A stretch of DNA of 64,000 bases from Flavobacterium sp. 9 (GTDB lineage: Bacteria; Bacteroidota; Bacteroidia; Flavobacteriales; Flavobacteriaceae), in contig NZ_PEEU01000001.1 of the NCBI RefSeq assembly GCF_002754195.1, positions 5,022,001-5,086,000 on the forward strand, written 5' to 3'. The position numbers and the translations under genes are program-made. Below the pieces are notes generated by a model, which did no database searches, had not been told where the DNA came from, and worked only from the letters and a program-made list of their open reading frames with translations. This document shows positions 26,406-35,099 of this stretch, one piece after another. Positions within the stretch are counted from its first letter, which is position 1. Each line of letters begins with the position of its first letter.

Positions 26406-29126
26406 ATGAAAGACGAAGAAGACGATAACATAATTCCAAACGACGACGAGAATAATTCAGAAGAAAGCCAGCTTGATGAAAATCAAGAAGGGAATGATGA
26501 TGAAATTATCGATGTAGATGCTAAACACTTTGAGGGGCAGCATTTTTATGAAAATACCGAAGAAGAAGGAGAAGACGTTATTACGAAAGTAACGGGCATG
26601 TACAAAGACTGGTTCTTGGATTATGCTTCATACGTAATTCTGGAACGTGCAGTTCCGGCGATCGAAGATGGTTTTAAACCAGTTCAGCGTCGTATTATGC
26701 ACTCTTTGAAAGAGTTGGATGATGGTCGTTATAATAAAGTTGCCAATGTTGTAGGACACACGATGCAGTATCACCCACACGGAGATGCGAGTATTGGTGA
26801 TGCTATGGTACAAATTGGTCAAAAAGATTTATTGATTGATTGCCAGGGAAACTGGGGAAATATATTAACAGGCGATGGAGCTGCGGCTTCTCGTTATATT
26901 GAGGCACGTTTATCTAAATTTGCTTTGGAGGTTTTATATTCTCCAAAAATTACCGATTGGGGAGTTTCTTACGATGGTCGTCGTGCAGAACCAAACAATC
27001 TTCCGGTAAAGTTTCCGTTGCTTTTGGCACAAGGAGCAGAGGGAATCGCAGTTGGTCTTTCGACTAAAGTTCTGCCTCATAACTTCAATGAGTTGATTGA
27101 TGCTTCGATCAAGATTCTAAAAGGAAAAGCCTTTACATTATATCCTGATTTCATGACACAAGGTATTGCCGATGTGTCTAATTATAATGACGGACTTCGT
27201 GGCGGACGTGTTCGTGTACGTGCTAAAATTGCGCAATTAGACAAGAATACCTTGGTAATTACTCAAATTCCGTTTTCGACGAATACAACGACTTTGATTG
27301 ATAGTATTTTGAAAGCCAATGATAAAGGTAAAATCAAAATCAAGAAAATCGAAGACAATACAGCGGCTGATGTTGAAATTTTAATTCACCTTTTCCCGGG
27401 TGTCTCTCCAGACAAAACTATCGATGCTTTGTTTGCATTTACAGCTTGCGAAACTTCTGTAGCGCCTTTAGGTTGTGTGATCGAAGATAATAAACCGTTG
27501 TTTATTGGAGTTTCTGAAATGTTGAAAATTTCGACACACAGAACCGTTGATTTGCTTCGTCAGGAATTAGAAATTCAATTAGAAGAATTAAAAAATAAAT
27601 GGCATTTCTCTACTTTAGAGAAGATCTTCATTCGTGAAGAAATGTACATTGATTTCAAATTATATTCAGATAGAGAAGCTCTTTATAAATATTTATATGA
27701 CCGTTTTGAGCCGTTCAAAAAATCATTCGTCAGAGAAATTACTGATGAAGATTTACAGCGATTGACTCAAATTCCAATGATTCGTATTACGCGTTTTGAC
27801 TCTGATAAAGCCGATGATTTTATCGCTAAGTTAGAAGACGAAATGAAAGAAGTTGAGTATAATTTGGAGAATCTTACTGATTTTGCGATTGCGTACTTTA
27901 CAAGATTAAAAGAGAAATACGGAAAAGGTCGTGAACGTCAGACAGAACTTCGTGTTTTTGACAACGTTGAGGCTACAAAAGTAGTTTTGCGTAATACAAA
28001 ATTATACGTAAACCGTGACGAAGGTTTCGTAGGAACGAGTTTAAAGAAAGACGAATACGTAGGTGATTGTTCTGATATCGACGATGTTATTGTGTTTTTA
28101 CGAGACGGAACATTAATGATAACAAAAGTTGATGCCAAAACTTTTATCGGAAAGGATATTATACATGTTGCTGTTTTTGATAAGAGCGATAAACGTACGA
28201 TTTATAACATGATGTACCGTGATGGTAAATCTGGTCCTTCTTATATCAAACGTTTCAATGTTTCCGGGGTTACCAGAGATAAAGCTTACGATTTGACTAA
28301 CGGAACAAATGGTTCGCAAGTTGTTTATTTTTCTCATAATCCAAATGGAGAAGCTGAGGTTGTAACAATCTTATTGCGTCAGGTAGGAACGATCAAGAAA
28401 CTGAAATTCGATATTGATTTTGCTAAATTGGCGATCAAAGGACGTGCATCAAAAGGAAATTTGGTAACGAAATATCCAATCAAAAAAATCGAGTTAAAAG
28501 AAAAAGGAATTTCGACTTTACTTCCAAGAAAAGTTTGGTTTGATGATACCGTTAAGCGTTTAAATGTTGATGCAAGAGGAGAATTATTAGGTGAATTTAA
28601 GCCAAGTGATAAAATCTTAGTCATTAGCCAGACAGGTAAATTAAAAGTCATTATTCCGGAATTGTCGACTCATTTTGAGGAAGATATGATTGTCTTGGAA
28701 AAATGGAAACCTAAAAAGCCAATTTCTGCGATTTATTACGATGGAGAAAAAGAACGTTATTTCCTTAAACGTTTCCTTGTAGAAAATGAAGGAAAAGAGG
28801 AAAGTTTTATTACAGATCATCCAAATTCGCAGTTAGAAATTGTCTCAACAGATTATCGTCCGTTGGCGCAATTGGTTTTTGCAAAAGTAAAAGGAGTTCA
28901 AAAAGAAGACTTACATATTGATGTTGAAGATTTTATTGCCGTAAAAGGATTTAAAGCATTAGGAAATCAATTGACAGCAGATAAATTAAAACAAGTTAAT
29001 TTATTAGAACCATTGCCTTATGAAGAGCCGGTTGAGGAAGTTCCGGAAAAACCAGAATTATCAGAAGATGATGCGGTTGAAACAGAATTAGACGATGACG
29101 GCCAGATTGGTTTAGTTTTAGAATAA
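26406..29126 (+). CDS. parC: DNA topoisomerase IV subunit A
   Basis: This 906-residue protein has a highly acidic N-terminal extension (about 1-58), then the breakage-reunion domain with FKPVQRRIMHSL, HPHGDASIGDAMVQ (quinolone-determining region) and the catalytic Tyr164 in ASRYIEARLS. The C-terminal beta-pinwheel follows (about 530-860), then an acidic tail. The long acidic N- and C-termini are common in Bacteroidota ParC. It works with ParE to pass DNA duplexes through each other. A terminator follows directly. Confidence 0.96.
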   Translation: MKDEEDDNIIPNDDENNSEESQLDENQEGNDDEIIDVDAKHFEGQHFYENTEEEGEDVITKVTGMYKDWFLDYASYVILERAVPAIEDGFKPVQRRIMHSLKELDDGRYNKVANVVGHTMQYHPHGDASIGDAMVQIGQKDLLIDCQGNWGNILTGDGAAASRYIEARLSKFALEVLYSPKITDWGVSYDGRRAEPNNLPVKFPLLLAQGAEGIAVGLSTKVLPHNFNELIDASIKILKGKAFTLYPDFMTQGIADVSNYNDGLRGGRVRVRAKIAQLDKNTLVITQIPFSTNTTTLIDSILKANDKGKIKIKKIEDNTAADVEILIHLFPGVSPDKTIDALFAFTACETSVAPLGCVIEDNKPLFIGVSEMLKISTHRTVDLLRQELEIQLEELKNKWHFSTLEKIFIREEMYIDFKLYSDREALYKYLYDRFEPFKKSFVREITDEDLQRLTQIPMIRITRFDSDKADDFIAKLEDEMKEVEYNLENLTDFAIAYFTRLKEKYGKGRERQTELRVFDNVEATKVVLRNTKLYVNRDEGFVGTSLKKDEYVGDCSDIDDVIVFLRDGTLMITKVDAKTFIGKDIIHVAVFDKSDKRTIYNMMYRDGKSGPSYIKRFNVSGVTRDKAYDLTNGTNGSQVVYFSHNPNGEAEVVTILLRQVGTIKKLKFDIDFAKLAIKGRASKGNLVTKYPIKKIELKEKGISTLLPRKVWFDDTVKRLNVDARGELLGEFKPSDKILVISQTGKLKVIIPELSTHFEEDMIVLEKWKPKKPISAIYYDGEKERYFLKRFLVENEGKEESFITDHPNSQLEIVSTDYRPLAQLVFAKVKGVQKEDLHIDVEDFIAVKGFKALGNQLTADKLKQVNLLEPLPYEEPVEEVPEKPELSEDDAVETELDDDGQIGLVLE

Positions 29127-29135
29127 CATAAAAAC

Positions 29136-29168
29136 AAAAACGCTAAGATTGATTCTTAGCGTTTTTTT
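29136..29168 (+). terminator. intrinsic terminator after parC
   Basis: The stem AAAAACGCTAAGA / TCTTAGCGTTTTT with a 5-7 base loop and T-run lies 10 bases after the parC stop. Confidence 0.92.
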
Positions 29169-29255
29169 ATACAAGACATTTTCTCTCAAGAGTTAAAAAT
29201 CCTATAATTATACTTTTATAATTTTTAGCAGACTTCTTATGGAAGATTCCAATTC

Positions 29256-29263
29256 TATATTTG
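29256..29263 (+). promoter_or_regulatory. candidate -7 element TATATTTG
   Basis: It matches TAnnTTTG, 57 bases before the ATG of the small lipoprotein gene at 29321. No TTG lies at the usual distance upstream. Confidence 0.4.
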
Positions 29264-29320
29264 TTTTTTAAATGTTTCTAATAAAGTACCTGAATAAAAA
29301 ATCGCAAATAAAAAATAAGA

Positions 29321-29650
29321 ATGAAAATCAACCTCCTTTTTATAATATTACTGTTTTCTAGTTGTACAAATACTAGTGACTTTAATGGTCATGTATATGA
29401 TTATGATACAGAGAAACCTATTCAGGATGTCGATGTTGATATTAACGGGAATAAGACCAAAACAGATAGTACAGGATATTTTTGTTTGGGAATAAACTCA
29501 AATTCAGCATACAAAATCCTCTTAAAAAAAGAAGATTATGTCACAAAAAAGATATACCGTAAACCTGATTCTCTTGGGAAATTTTCGCAAAAAAGTCTAA
29601 AATATAATAGACTTTATTTATTTACGAAAGAAAGTGATTTTACTAAATAA
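29321..29650 (+). CDS. small lipoprotein with CarboxypepD_reg-like fold
   Basis: This 109-residue protein has a lipobox (IILLFSSC, Cys 15) and a single beta-sandwich domain with VYDYDTEKPIQDVDVDI and TKTDSTGYFCLGI, the turn pattern of carboxypeptidase-regulatory-like domains. It contains nothing else. It is likely a surface or periplasmic lipoprotein. It converges with the exonuclease gene, with ten bases between the two stops. No specific role can be assigned. Confidence 0.75.
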   Translation: MKINLLFIILLFSSCTNTSDFNGHVYDYDTEKPIQDVDVDINGNKTKTDSTGYFCLGINSNSAYKILLKKEDYVTKKIYRKPDSLGKFSQKSLKYNRLYLFTKESDFTK

Positions 29651-29660
29651 TCAAAGTTTC

Positions 29661-30287
29661 TTATTTGAACAAAGCATTTAAATTAATCTGTTTTTTCTCC
29701 TTCAATTTACTTACGATCTTTAAAAAAGCAATTGCAGTAATATAAGCGTCACCCAAAGCGGTGTGTCTGTCTTTTTTAGAAATATCAAATTTATCGGCAA
29801 GATCGTCTAAAGTATAATGATCTTTTCGCTCAAACAAATGAGATTTGATTAGTGTCTTTTTGTATAAAATGGCAGTGTCTAAACGCTGATTAGTTAATTC
29901 AGGCAAACCATTTCTCTCGAGAGCTTTATTGATCATTGTAATGTCAAAAACGGTATGATGTGCAATGATTACAGAATCTCCCAAAAAAGCTAAAAATTGT
30001 TGTAAAGCTTCTAACTCAGAAGGACGCTGAATTACAAATGCCTTTAAAATACCATGAATCTGAGCTGTAGATTTATCGTAATGATCTTGTTCAAGATAAA
30101 CTTCAAAACTATTCTGAATGGAGATTATCCCGTTTTGAAGTACCAATGCGCCAATACACAAAATCCGGTCACTATCGTAATCAAAACCTGTAGTTTCGGT
30201 ATCTAAAACTACAAAACGAGTTTCTTCAATTGTAATATTTTCATCGAATAGATTTTCTTCTTTTTTCCAAAAACTAAATAAACTCAT
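29661..30287 (-). CDS. DnaQ-like 3'-5' exonuclease
   Basis: This 208-residue DEDDh exonuclease has ExoI VVLDTETTGFDYDSD (catalytic Asp/Glu about 29-31), ExoII HHTVFDITMINKAL (Asp) and ExoIII HTALGDAYIT (His and Asp). The N-terminal WKKEENL segment is short. The enzyme type covers DNA polymerase III epsilon proofreading and RNase T-like activities. Here it starts one base after the stop of the DUF294/CBS gene, so they are co-translated, and a nucleotide-signalling or RNA/DNA turnover role within that pair is likely rather than replication proofreading. Confidence 0.9.
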   Translation of the reverse strand: MSLFSFWKKEENLFDENITIEETRFVVLDTETTGFDYDSDRILCIGALVLQNGIISIQNSFEVYLEQDHYDKSTAQIHGILKAFVIQRPSELEALQQFLAFLGDSVIIAHHTVFDITMINKALERNGLPELTNQRLDTAILYKKTLIKSHLFERKDHYTLDDLADKFDISKKDRHTALGDAYITAIAFLKIVSKLKEKKQINLNALFK

Positions 30288-30288
30288 A

Positions 30289-32208
30289 TTATACTACGTT
30301 TGAAATATTAAATCTTACGCTAATCAATTCTTGAAGTTCTTTTATGGTTTTAAAAGTTCTTTTTAGTTTTATCTTTTCCATTTTGGATAAAGATTCCAAA
30401 GCAATAAATTGTCCGGAATCATTATGCAAAAGCCCTTGTTTGGTTCTAAACTTCAATAAAGCTTTAAAAGAATAAGAACAAGAAAAATACAGTTCTCTAT
30501 TGTTGGGTTCTAATTCGGCTAATTTTTCAAAACGTTCCGCAGTATTACTTATTCCTTTTACAGAATGAGATAAAATCAAAACGCGTGCAGCATCAGTAAG
30601 TGGCATTAAAGCTCTTCTTTTAATATCAAAATGATCTTTATTTGCGCCATCTTGTTCTACTAAAAACTGTCTGAAAAAGCCAGTAGGAGAAGGGCTTTGC
30701 AAAGCGCCGCTAACTAAATGAACATAGAAAATAGGGTTTGCTTTAACATTCTCAAAAATATAATCAGAAAGTTGGTTTGTAATTTCAGTATCACCATAAG
30801 TAACACTATAATCGAAGAAAATAAAAGATAATAAAACTTCATTTTTCCCCGGATTTGTAATCCAATGATGTACTTTACTTTTCCATTCATCAAGGCTCAT
30901 ACACCATTTAGGATTCGAAGCCATCATTTCGGCAGGACAATAATCGTAGCCAATATCAAATAAACCTTTATTCACTAAAGAAGCAAATTTCGAAAAATAG
31001 ACTTTTGTTTCTTCTCTAAAAACATCAGATACATTCTCGTACACAATAGCATTGTCTTGATCCGTATGTAGCATTTGCTCGCTTCGACCTTGACTTCCAA
31101 GAGCCAACCAGGCAAATTTTACTGGTGGCGGACTACTCATTTTTCCAAGGCAAATTTCGATAACACGAGTAGTACAAGCTTCATTAAGCTCTGTTATAAT
31201 TTTAGAAATCAAAGTCATCGGAATGTTTTGATCTAAATAACCTTGCAATAATTGCATTATTCGGGCGCGAATGGGTTTAATTTCCTTTGGTTTCTTAGCT
31301 CTTTTTAAAGCCTTTATTAAAACGGCAGGATTATTTCCCAGAGCAACCATAACATCGTGTTTAGACAAAATCCCAACAGCTTTAGTATTTATAGTTCCAT
31401 CTTTTGTCAGACACAAATAGCTAATATTACTTTTCATCATTGCCATTTGCGCCTCAGTAACCGTCATTTTTTTAGGATACGTAATAACCGGTTTTGTCAT
31501 AATGGTTTCTGCCGTTGTCAGGATTGAAAAATCACCGGTTACGATTTTATTTCGTAAATCCTTATCGGTAATAATACCAATTGGCAGCATTTCGTCAACA
31601 ATTAAGATGGCGCCAACCTTATTCTTATTCATGATTTTGGCAATATCCTTGGCAGTTGCAGACGGACTGCAAGTGACAATTTTCTTTGAATATTTTATTG
31701 GCTGTAAATCAAATGAATCTCTGTTAGAATGCAAATGCTCATGAACCAAATCATCGCCATACAATTTATCTTTATGAATATCAGAATATGGATTTCGAGT
31801 ATTTGAGGCGTAACTTTCGATAAGGAAATTACCAACAGTCCTATTTTCTAAGGCATAAGGTTTAAAAACAGCAATAGGAATGGCATACAAAATGCTTTCT
31901 TCATAAGCAACAGCTTCCATGATATAATTTTCTTGTGCCAAAAGCGGACGCAATCCAAAAATATCACCTTCATCACACATGTCAAGAACATTGTTTTTCT
32001 GATTTTTTTTCAGTGCTACAGCGCCTTTATGAACAACGTAAAAAGAATCATGCGTTTTATCATTTTCGGCAAATATAACGGCGTCTTTGTCTTTGTAAAC
32101 AATAGAAATTTGTTCAGATAACTTTTCTAAGTCCTTTTGATGCAAAAAACTAAAAGGCGGAAAGTCTTTTAAAAAGTCAGCAACTCTATGCGAAATTGTA
32201 TTTTTCAT
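30289..32208 (-). CDS. cyclic-nucleotide-binding/CBS/DUF294 nucleotidyltransferase-like signalling protein
   Basis: The 639 residues are arranged as: cNMP-binding domain (about 15-130), two CBS domains (about 165-290, IVDEMLPIGIITDKDLRN and AVGILSKHDVMVALG), a DUF294 nucleotidyltransferase-like domain (about 320-450, with LGSQGRSEQMLHTDQDNAI as the GS..D.D motif) and a helical C-terminal domain. In many bacteria this architecture lies beside acetate/acetyl-CoA genes and a DnaQ-like exonuclease, as it does here with the exonuclease. It probably senses adenine nucleotides. The catalytic Asp pair appears intact. Activity is unproven. Confidence 0.9.
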   Translation of the reverse strand: MKNTISHRVADFLKDFPPFSFLHQKDLEKLSEQISIVYKDKDAVIFAENDKTHDSFYVVHKGAVALKKNQKNNVLDMCDEGDIFGLRPLLAQENYIMEAVAYEESILYAIPIAVFKPYALENRTVGNFLIESYASNTRNPYSDIHKDKLYGDDLVHEHLHSNRDSFDLQPIKYSKKIVTCSPSATAKDIAKIMNKNKVGAILIVDEMLPIGIITDKDLRNKIVTGDFSILTTAETIMTKPVITYPKKMTVTEAQMAMMKSNISYLCLTKDGTINTKAVGILSKHDVMVALGNNPAVLIKALKRAKKPKEIKPIRARIMQLLQGYLDQNIPMTLISKIITELNEACTTRVIEICLGKMSSPPPVKFAWLALGSQGRSEQMLHTDQDNAIVYENVSDVFREETKVYFSKFASLVNKGLFDIGYDYCPAEMMASNPKWCMSLDEWKSKVHHWITNPGKNEVLLSFIFFDYSVTYGDTEITNQLSDYIFENVKANPIFYVHLVSGALQSPSPTGFFRQFLVEQDGANKDHFDIKRRALMPLTDAARVLILSHSVKGISNTAERFEKLAELEPNNRELYFSCSYSFKALLKFRTKQGLLHNDSGQFIALESLSKMEKIKLKRTFKTIKELQELISVRFNISNVV

Positions 32209-32289
32209 GCGTTAGATTTAGGTTCTAATGTAAGATTTAAAATAGAAATGTAAAAGAAACACCTCTGATTATTTTTTAAAAAGGGACAA

Positions 32290-32318
32290 AGATGCAAAGG
32301 TGCAGAGATGCAAAGGTT
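32290..32318. repeat. short tandem repeat AGATGCAAAGGTGCAG
   Basis: Two adjacent copies of AGATGCAAAGGT separated by GCAG. It belongs to a family of AAAGGT/TTCAGA intergenic tracts also seen at 44012-44166, 49700-49810 and 50821-51000. Confidence 0.5.
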
Positions 32319-32335
32319 TTTTCTCAATTTAGGAT

Positions 32336-32366
32336 AAAAAAAAGCCTCAAATTTGAGACTTTTTCT
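32336..32366 (-). terminator. intrinsic terminator after the 32370-32741 lipoprotein gene
   Basis: The arms CTCAAA/TTTGAG, extended by AAAAAGC and its counterpart, are followed on the minus strand by a T-run. It lies 4 bases beyond the stop. Confidence 0.82.
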
Positions 32367-32369
32367 AGT

Positions 32370-32741
32370 TTATTCAACTTTATGTACCGTTCCGCGTTGC
32401 TTTTGGTCAGAACCAACCATTCCAAATTCAAAAGTATAAGAATCTTTAGTAGTCGTTAAAATCTTCATGCTGATTGCTTTTTCCTCAGCCATATTTTTCG
32501 GATGTTTCTTCTGCAAAATATATTCACAATCACTTACCCAACGCACTGTCGAAGTATCAGTTTTTCCGTCAAAAGTTTCGATTTCAATATTGTCTTTACG
32601 TTCAAAAACAGTTGTTTTTTTGACACCATTAACTTCAAATTCAAATTTGAATTTTCCGTTTTTAAAATCCTTGCAATTGTGTTCTGCATCGTAGCAAGAT
32701 ATTAAAGCCAAGAATGGTAATAAGAATATTATTTTTTTCAT
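32370..32741 (-). CDS. small lipoprotein, family sometimes mislabelled DNA topoisomerase IV
   Basis: This 123-residue protein has a lipobox (FLALISC, Cys 16) and a short beta-rich domain (KFEFEVNGVKKTTVFERK, VRWVSDCEYIL). No topoisomerase motif exists. I recall automated databases giving similar flavobacterial lipoproteins that name through propagated error. Cys residues at about 23 and 72 could pair. The terminator right after it and the repeat element upstream make it a single transcription unit. Function unknown. Confidence 0.75.
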   Translation of the reverse strand: MKKIIFLLPFLALISCYDAEHNCKDFKNGKFKFEFEVNGVKKTTVFERKDNIEIETFDGKTDTSTVRWVSDCEYILQKKHPKNMAEEKAISMKILTTTKDSYTFEFGMVGSDQKQRGTVHKVE

Positions 32742-32764
32742 TTTTAAGTTTAAGATATTTATTA

Positions 32765-32845
32765 GGAGCTATTTCCCGCTGTTCCTTCCAATCTTTTGCT
32801 TTTTAAAGAAAAAAGCAAAAGGATTTTCCCTCCCATCGGGGCTAA
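32765..32845 (+). repeat. hairpin intergenic repeat, copy 3
   Basis: It begins GGAGCTATTTCCCGCTG, has the arm pair AATCTTTTGCTTTTT / AAAAAGCAAAAGGATT and ends CCCATCGGGGCTAA. Same element as 9275-9355 and, inverted, 4075-4158. It lies between two minus-strand genes. Confidence 0.85.
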
Positions 32846-32895
32846 AATGTTTGCGTTAAGCAAGCACTAATTGTGTTATTTTGATTTATTAAGTT

Positions 32896-33360
32896 TTAAA
32901 TTTTCTGAATATAAAACTCTTTTAATTTTTTAGATTCTTTTACTTCTTCTCTAACTTCCTCTTTAGATTCGCTCTTTACCGCTTTTGGCCAGATATGAAA
33001 ACCTCCTTTTGCCATCGCTTGCGCCTGTCGAAGAACGTTTGGCGAAATATCAGCAAAAAAACTCAAATCTTCAGGATTATCCCAAAGACCCCAAATGCCA
33101 TTTTCGTCAATATCTCCGGCATAATTAATAATATGCGTTGAATAGGTTTTAACCATTTTAAGTTTAAACTGCTCCAAATTATAAGAACCATTCCATCGAA
33201 ACGGTGCAACATCATCAATTCCCGATCCGGAAATAATAGAATTTGCAAAACTCAATTCAATCGACATTTTGTGTTGGTGAGGCGAATTAGAATAACAATA
33301 AAATCCTTCCCATTCTCCGCTAGGCAAGAAATGATGTGTTTCGTTTTTGTCTTCTTTCAT
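32896..33360 (-). CDS. hypothetical protein, 154 aa
   Basis: No signal peptide. The N-terminal part has a beta-barrel-like pattern starting with SGEWEGFYCY and containing SGSGIDDVAPFRWNGSYN, reminiscent of small lipocalin/avidin-like folds, with several Trp and His residues. The C-terminal 35 residues are charged and probably helical. I do not recognise the family. It lies 31 bases downstream of the DinB-like gene on the same strand, possibly co-transcribed. Confidence 0.65.
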   Translation of the reverse strand: MKEDKNETHHFLPSGEWEGFYCYSNSPHQHKMSIELSFANSIISGSGIDDVAPFRWNGSYNLEQFKLKMVKTYSTHIINYAGDIDENGIWGLWDNPEDLSFFADISPNVLRQAQAMAKGGFHIWPKAVKSESKEEVREEVKESKKLKEFYIQKI

Positions 33361-33391
33361 AATTATAGTTCTCGAATAAATATAACAATTG

Positions 33392-33967
33392 TTATTTTAA
33401 TCTCTTCAATTCGTCATCGGTAAAGTTCTTGATTTCTTTTTCCTTGGCAAATTTTTCAGCATTATAATTTCCTGATTTATTCTTCGGAATCGATAAACTA
33501 TCCCAACTGCTGTTTTTTAATTGTTTGGCATAAAAAACAATTTGTCCAACATGATAAGGATAATGTGCCAATTGACGATTTATGGCTTCAATAACCGTAT
33601 GACCTTCGTTACGAATATATATAATGTCTGAAAGTTGTTCTGGTTTCAGACTATTTAAAGTATCAAGAAAAACATTCCAGCCTTTATTCCAAACTTCTAA
33701 AACTTCCTCTTTTGATTGTAAATCATTTTCAAATTCGGCATCACGATTGCGCCATTCTTTTTCACCATCCGAAGTTAGAAAATCTGTCCAGCGCGATAAC
33801 ATATTACCCGAAATGTGTTTTATAATTGTGGCAATACTATTTGTATCTTCATTAATTGCTACAAAAAGCTGTTCTGGTTCTAATTGATCCATTGCTTTTT
33901 CGCCTAACATTTTATAATACAAAAATTGCTTTTTAACGCTTTCTAAATAAGAAGTACTTGCATCCAT
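33392..33967 (-). CDS. DinB-like/DUF1572 family protein
   Basis: This 191-residue four-helix-bundle protein has the DinB-superfamily metal site: His in TIIKHISGNMLSRW (about 49) and the HxxxH pair in LAHYPYHVGQIVFYAKQL (about 137-141). DUF1572 proteins are typically annotated as DinB-family putative metal-dependent hydrolases or thiol transferases. The specific activity (bacillithiol, mycothiol or other) is not known for this organism group. It is probably cytoplasmic and transcribed with the downstream 154-residue gene. Confidence 0.85.
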   Translation of the reverse strand: MDASTSYLESVKKQFLYYKMLGEKAMDQLEPEQLFVAINEDTNSIATIIKHISGNMLSRWTDFLTSDGEKEWRNRDAEFENDLQSKEEVLEVWNKGWNVFLDTLNSLKPEQLSDIIYIRNEGHTVIEAINRQLAHYPYHVGQIVFYAKQLKNSSWDSLSIPKNKSGNYNAEKFAKEKEIKNFTDDELKRLK

Positions 33968-34042
33968 AATTATATAATTTCGTTGAATTTACAGCTAAAC
34001 AGAATTCATAACACTTAAAAAAAATATTAGTGCCGAAGTTTT

Positions 34043-34615
34043 TTAGACAATTTTAATGTCGTATTTATCTAAAAGGCCAACAATTCCATCATTAGAGAAT
34101 TGAGCTTTTTTCATTGGATTAAATTCCGGATCAATTTTGTAATTGTATGCGGTTTTAAAATTAACAGCCGCCAATTGAGTATCATTAAAAATAGCTCCTT
34201 CTAAATTACAATTATCAAAAACCGAACTCGTTAAGTTAGTCCCTATAAAAGTTACTTCCCTTACGGAACAATTGATAAACTTGGTTTTCGGCATTTTTTT
34301 ATTCGAAAAAATAGCATAATCCAAAGTGCTTTCTTCAAAATAAACCTGAAATAAGAAATCGTCACATTCGTTAAAAGCAATTCCAAGAAGTTTACAGTTT
34401 TTGAAAGTAACATTTTTCAAACTTGTACTAAACAAGCTTGTCATCGAAAGATTGCAATCGATAAATTCACAGTCTAAAAAAGTATTGTAAGCAAAGTTAC
34501 TATTGGAGAAATCACAGTTTTTAAAAACACAATCTTCAAACTCACGATTGTTTATTTTTTTGTCAATATAAGCGACTTTCTCGAAGGTTTTTTGAATGTG
34601 AATTAGACTTTCCAT
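34043..34615 (-). CDS. pentapeptide-repeat protein
   Basis: This 190-residue protein consists mostly of A(D/N)LXX-type five-residue repeats, for example FEDCVFKNCDFSNSNF, FIDCNLSMTSL and FDNCNLEGAIF, forming a right-handed quadrilateral beta helix. Qnr-type proteins share this fold and protect gyrase, but the fold alone does not indicate that. It lies downstream of the DUF6095 and murQ genes on the same strand. Role unknown. Confidence 0.88.
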   Translation of the reverse strand: MESLIHIQKTFEKVAYIDKKINNREFEDCVFKNCDFSNSNFAYNTFLDCEFIDCNLSMTSLFSTSLKNVTFKNCKLLGIAFNECDDFLFQVYFEESTLDYAIFSNKKMPKTKFINCSVREVTFIGTNLTSSVFDNCNLEGAIFNDTQLAAVNFKTAYNYKIDPEFNPMKKAQFSNDGIVGLLDKYDIKIV

Positions 34616-34686
34616 ATTGGGTTGGATAAAAAAAGAGTTTTATTTGAAGATTGGATTAAACATGTCGGGTTTACTTAACAGCTAAT

Positions 34687-34908
34687 TTAGTCATTAAATA
34701 TACCTTTCATAATAATTTTCAATCCGTAGAAAATTAAAAACATAGCACTTAAACAAGCCACAATTCCGATTCCTAAAACCAAATAATGCCAGTTTGTATG
34801 TTGATTCATAAAAGCATTATAAATTAACGAAGGCCCAATAAATAATAATGGCAATGAACCTGATAAATATTTAATTCCTTTTCCTAACAATTCTTTATTT
34901 GTTGCCAT
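34687..34908 (-). CDS. DUF6095-like membrane protein
   Basis: A start at ATG 34908 gives 73 residues beginning MATNKELLGKGIKYLSGSLP, with two membrane helices (about 17-33 and 42-66). The earlier start at 34941 adds a charged stretch with no support. The sequence matches what I recall of DUF6095, a small flavobacterial family often encoded beside murQ, as here. No function is known. Confidence 0.75.
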   Translation of the reverse strand: MATNKELLGKGIKYLSGSLPLLFIGPSLIYNAFMNQHTNWHYLVLGIGIVACLSAMFLIFYGLKIIMKGIFND

Positions 34909-34983
34909 TTTGTTTTTTGTTTCAGGTTTTGAAAGTTTCAAGTTTCAGTTTTTCTTTGTTTCAAGTGAAAACTTTGCGATCTT

Positions 34984-35016
34984 ATCTTTGTCAAAGTTTT
35001 AAACTTTGACAAAGAT
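34984..35016. repeat. perfect 16-bp inverted repeat, one-base centre
   Basis: ATCTTTGTCAAAGTTT and its exact complement flank a single T. It sits in a tract with CTTTGCG motifs between murQ and DUF6095. No T-run follows on the minus strand, so it is probably an intergenic repeat rather than a terminator. Confidence 0.78.
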
Positions 35017-35099
35017 TGAACAATAAACTTAGCGAACTTTGCGTAAAATCTTTGCCTCTTTGCGGTTAACTCACATTTTAAATCTCACCAAAACCCCTT

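Noticed and set aside
32370..32741. Annotation as DNA topoisomerase IV
   Set aside because: A lipoprotein signal and 123 residues without any topoisomerase motif; the true parE/parC genes are at 24479-29126.
34043..34615. Pentapeptide protein as quinolone resistance (Qnr)
   Set aside because: The fold is shared by many proteins; the two-domain Qnr layout with its characteristic loops is not evident.
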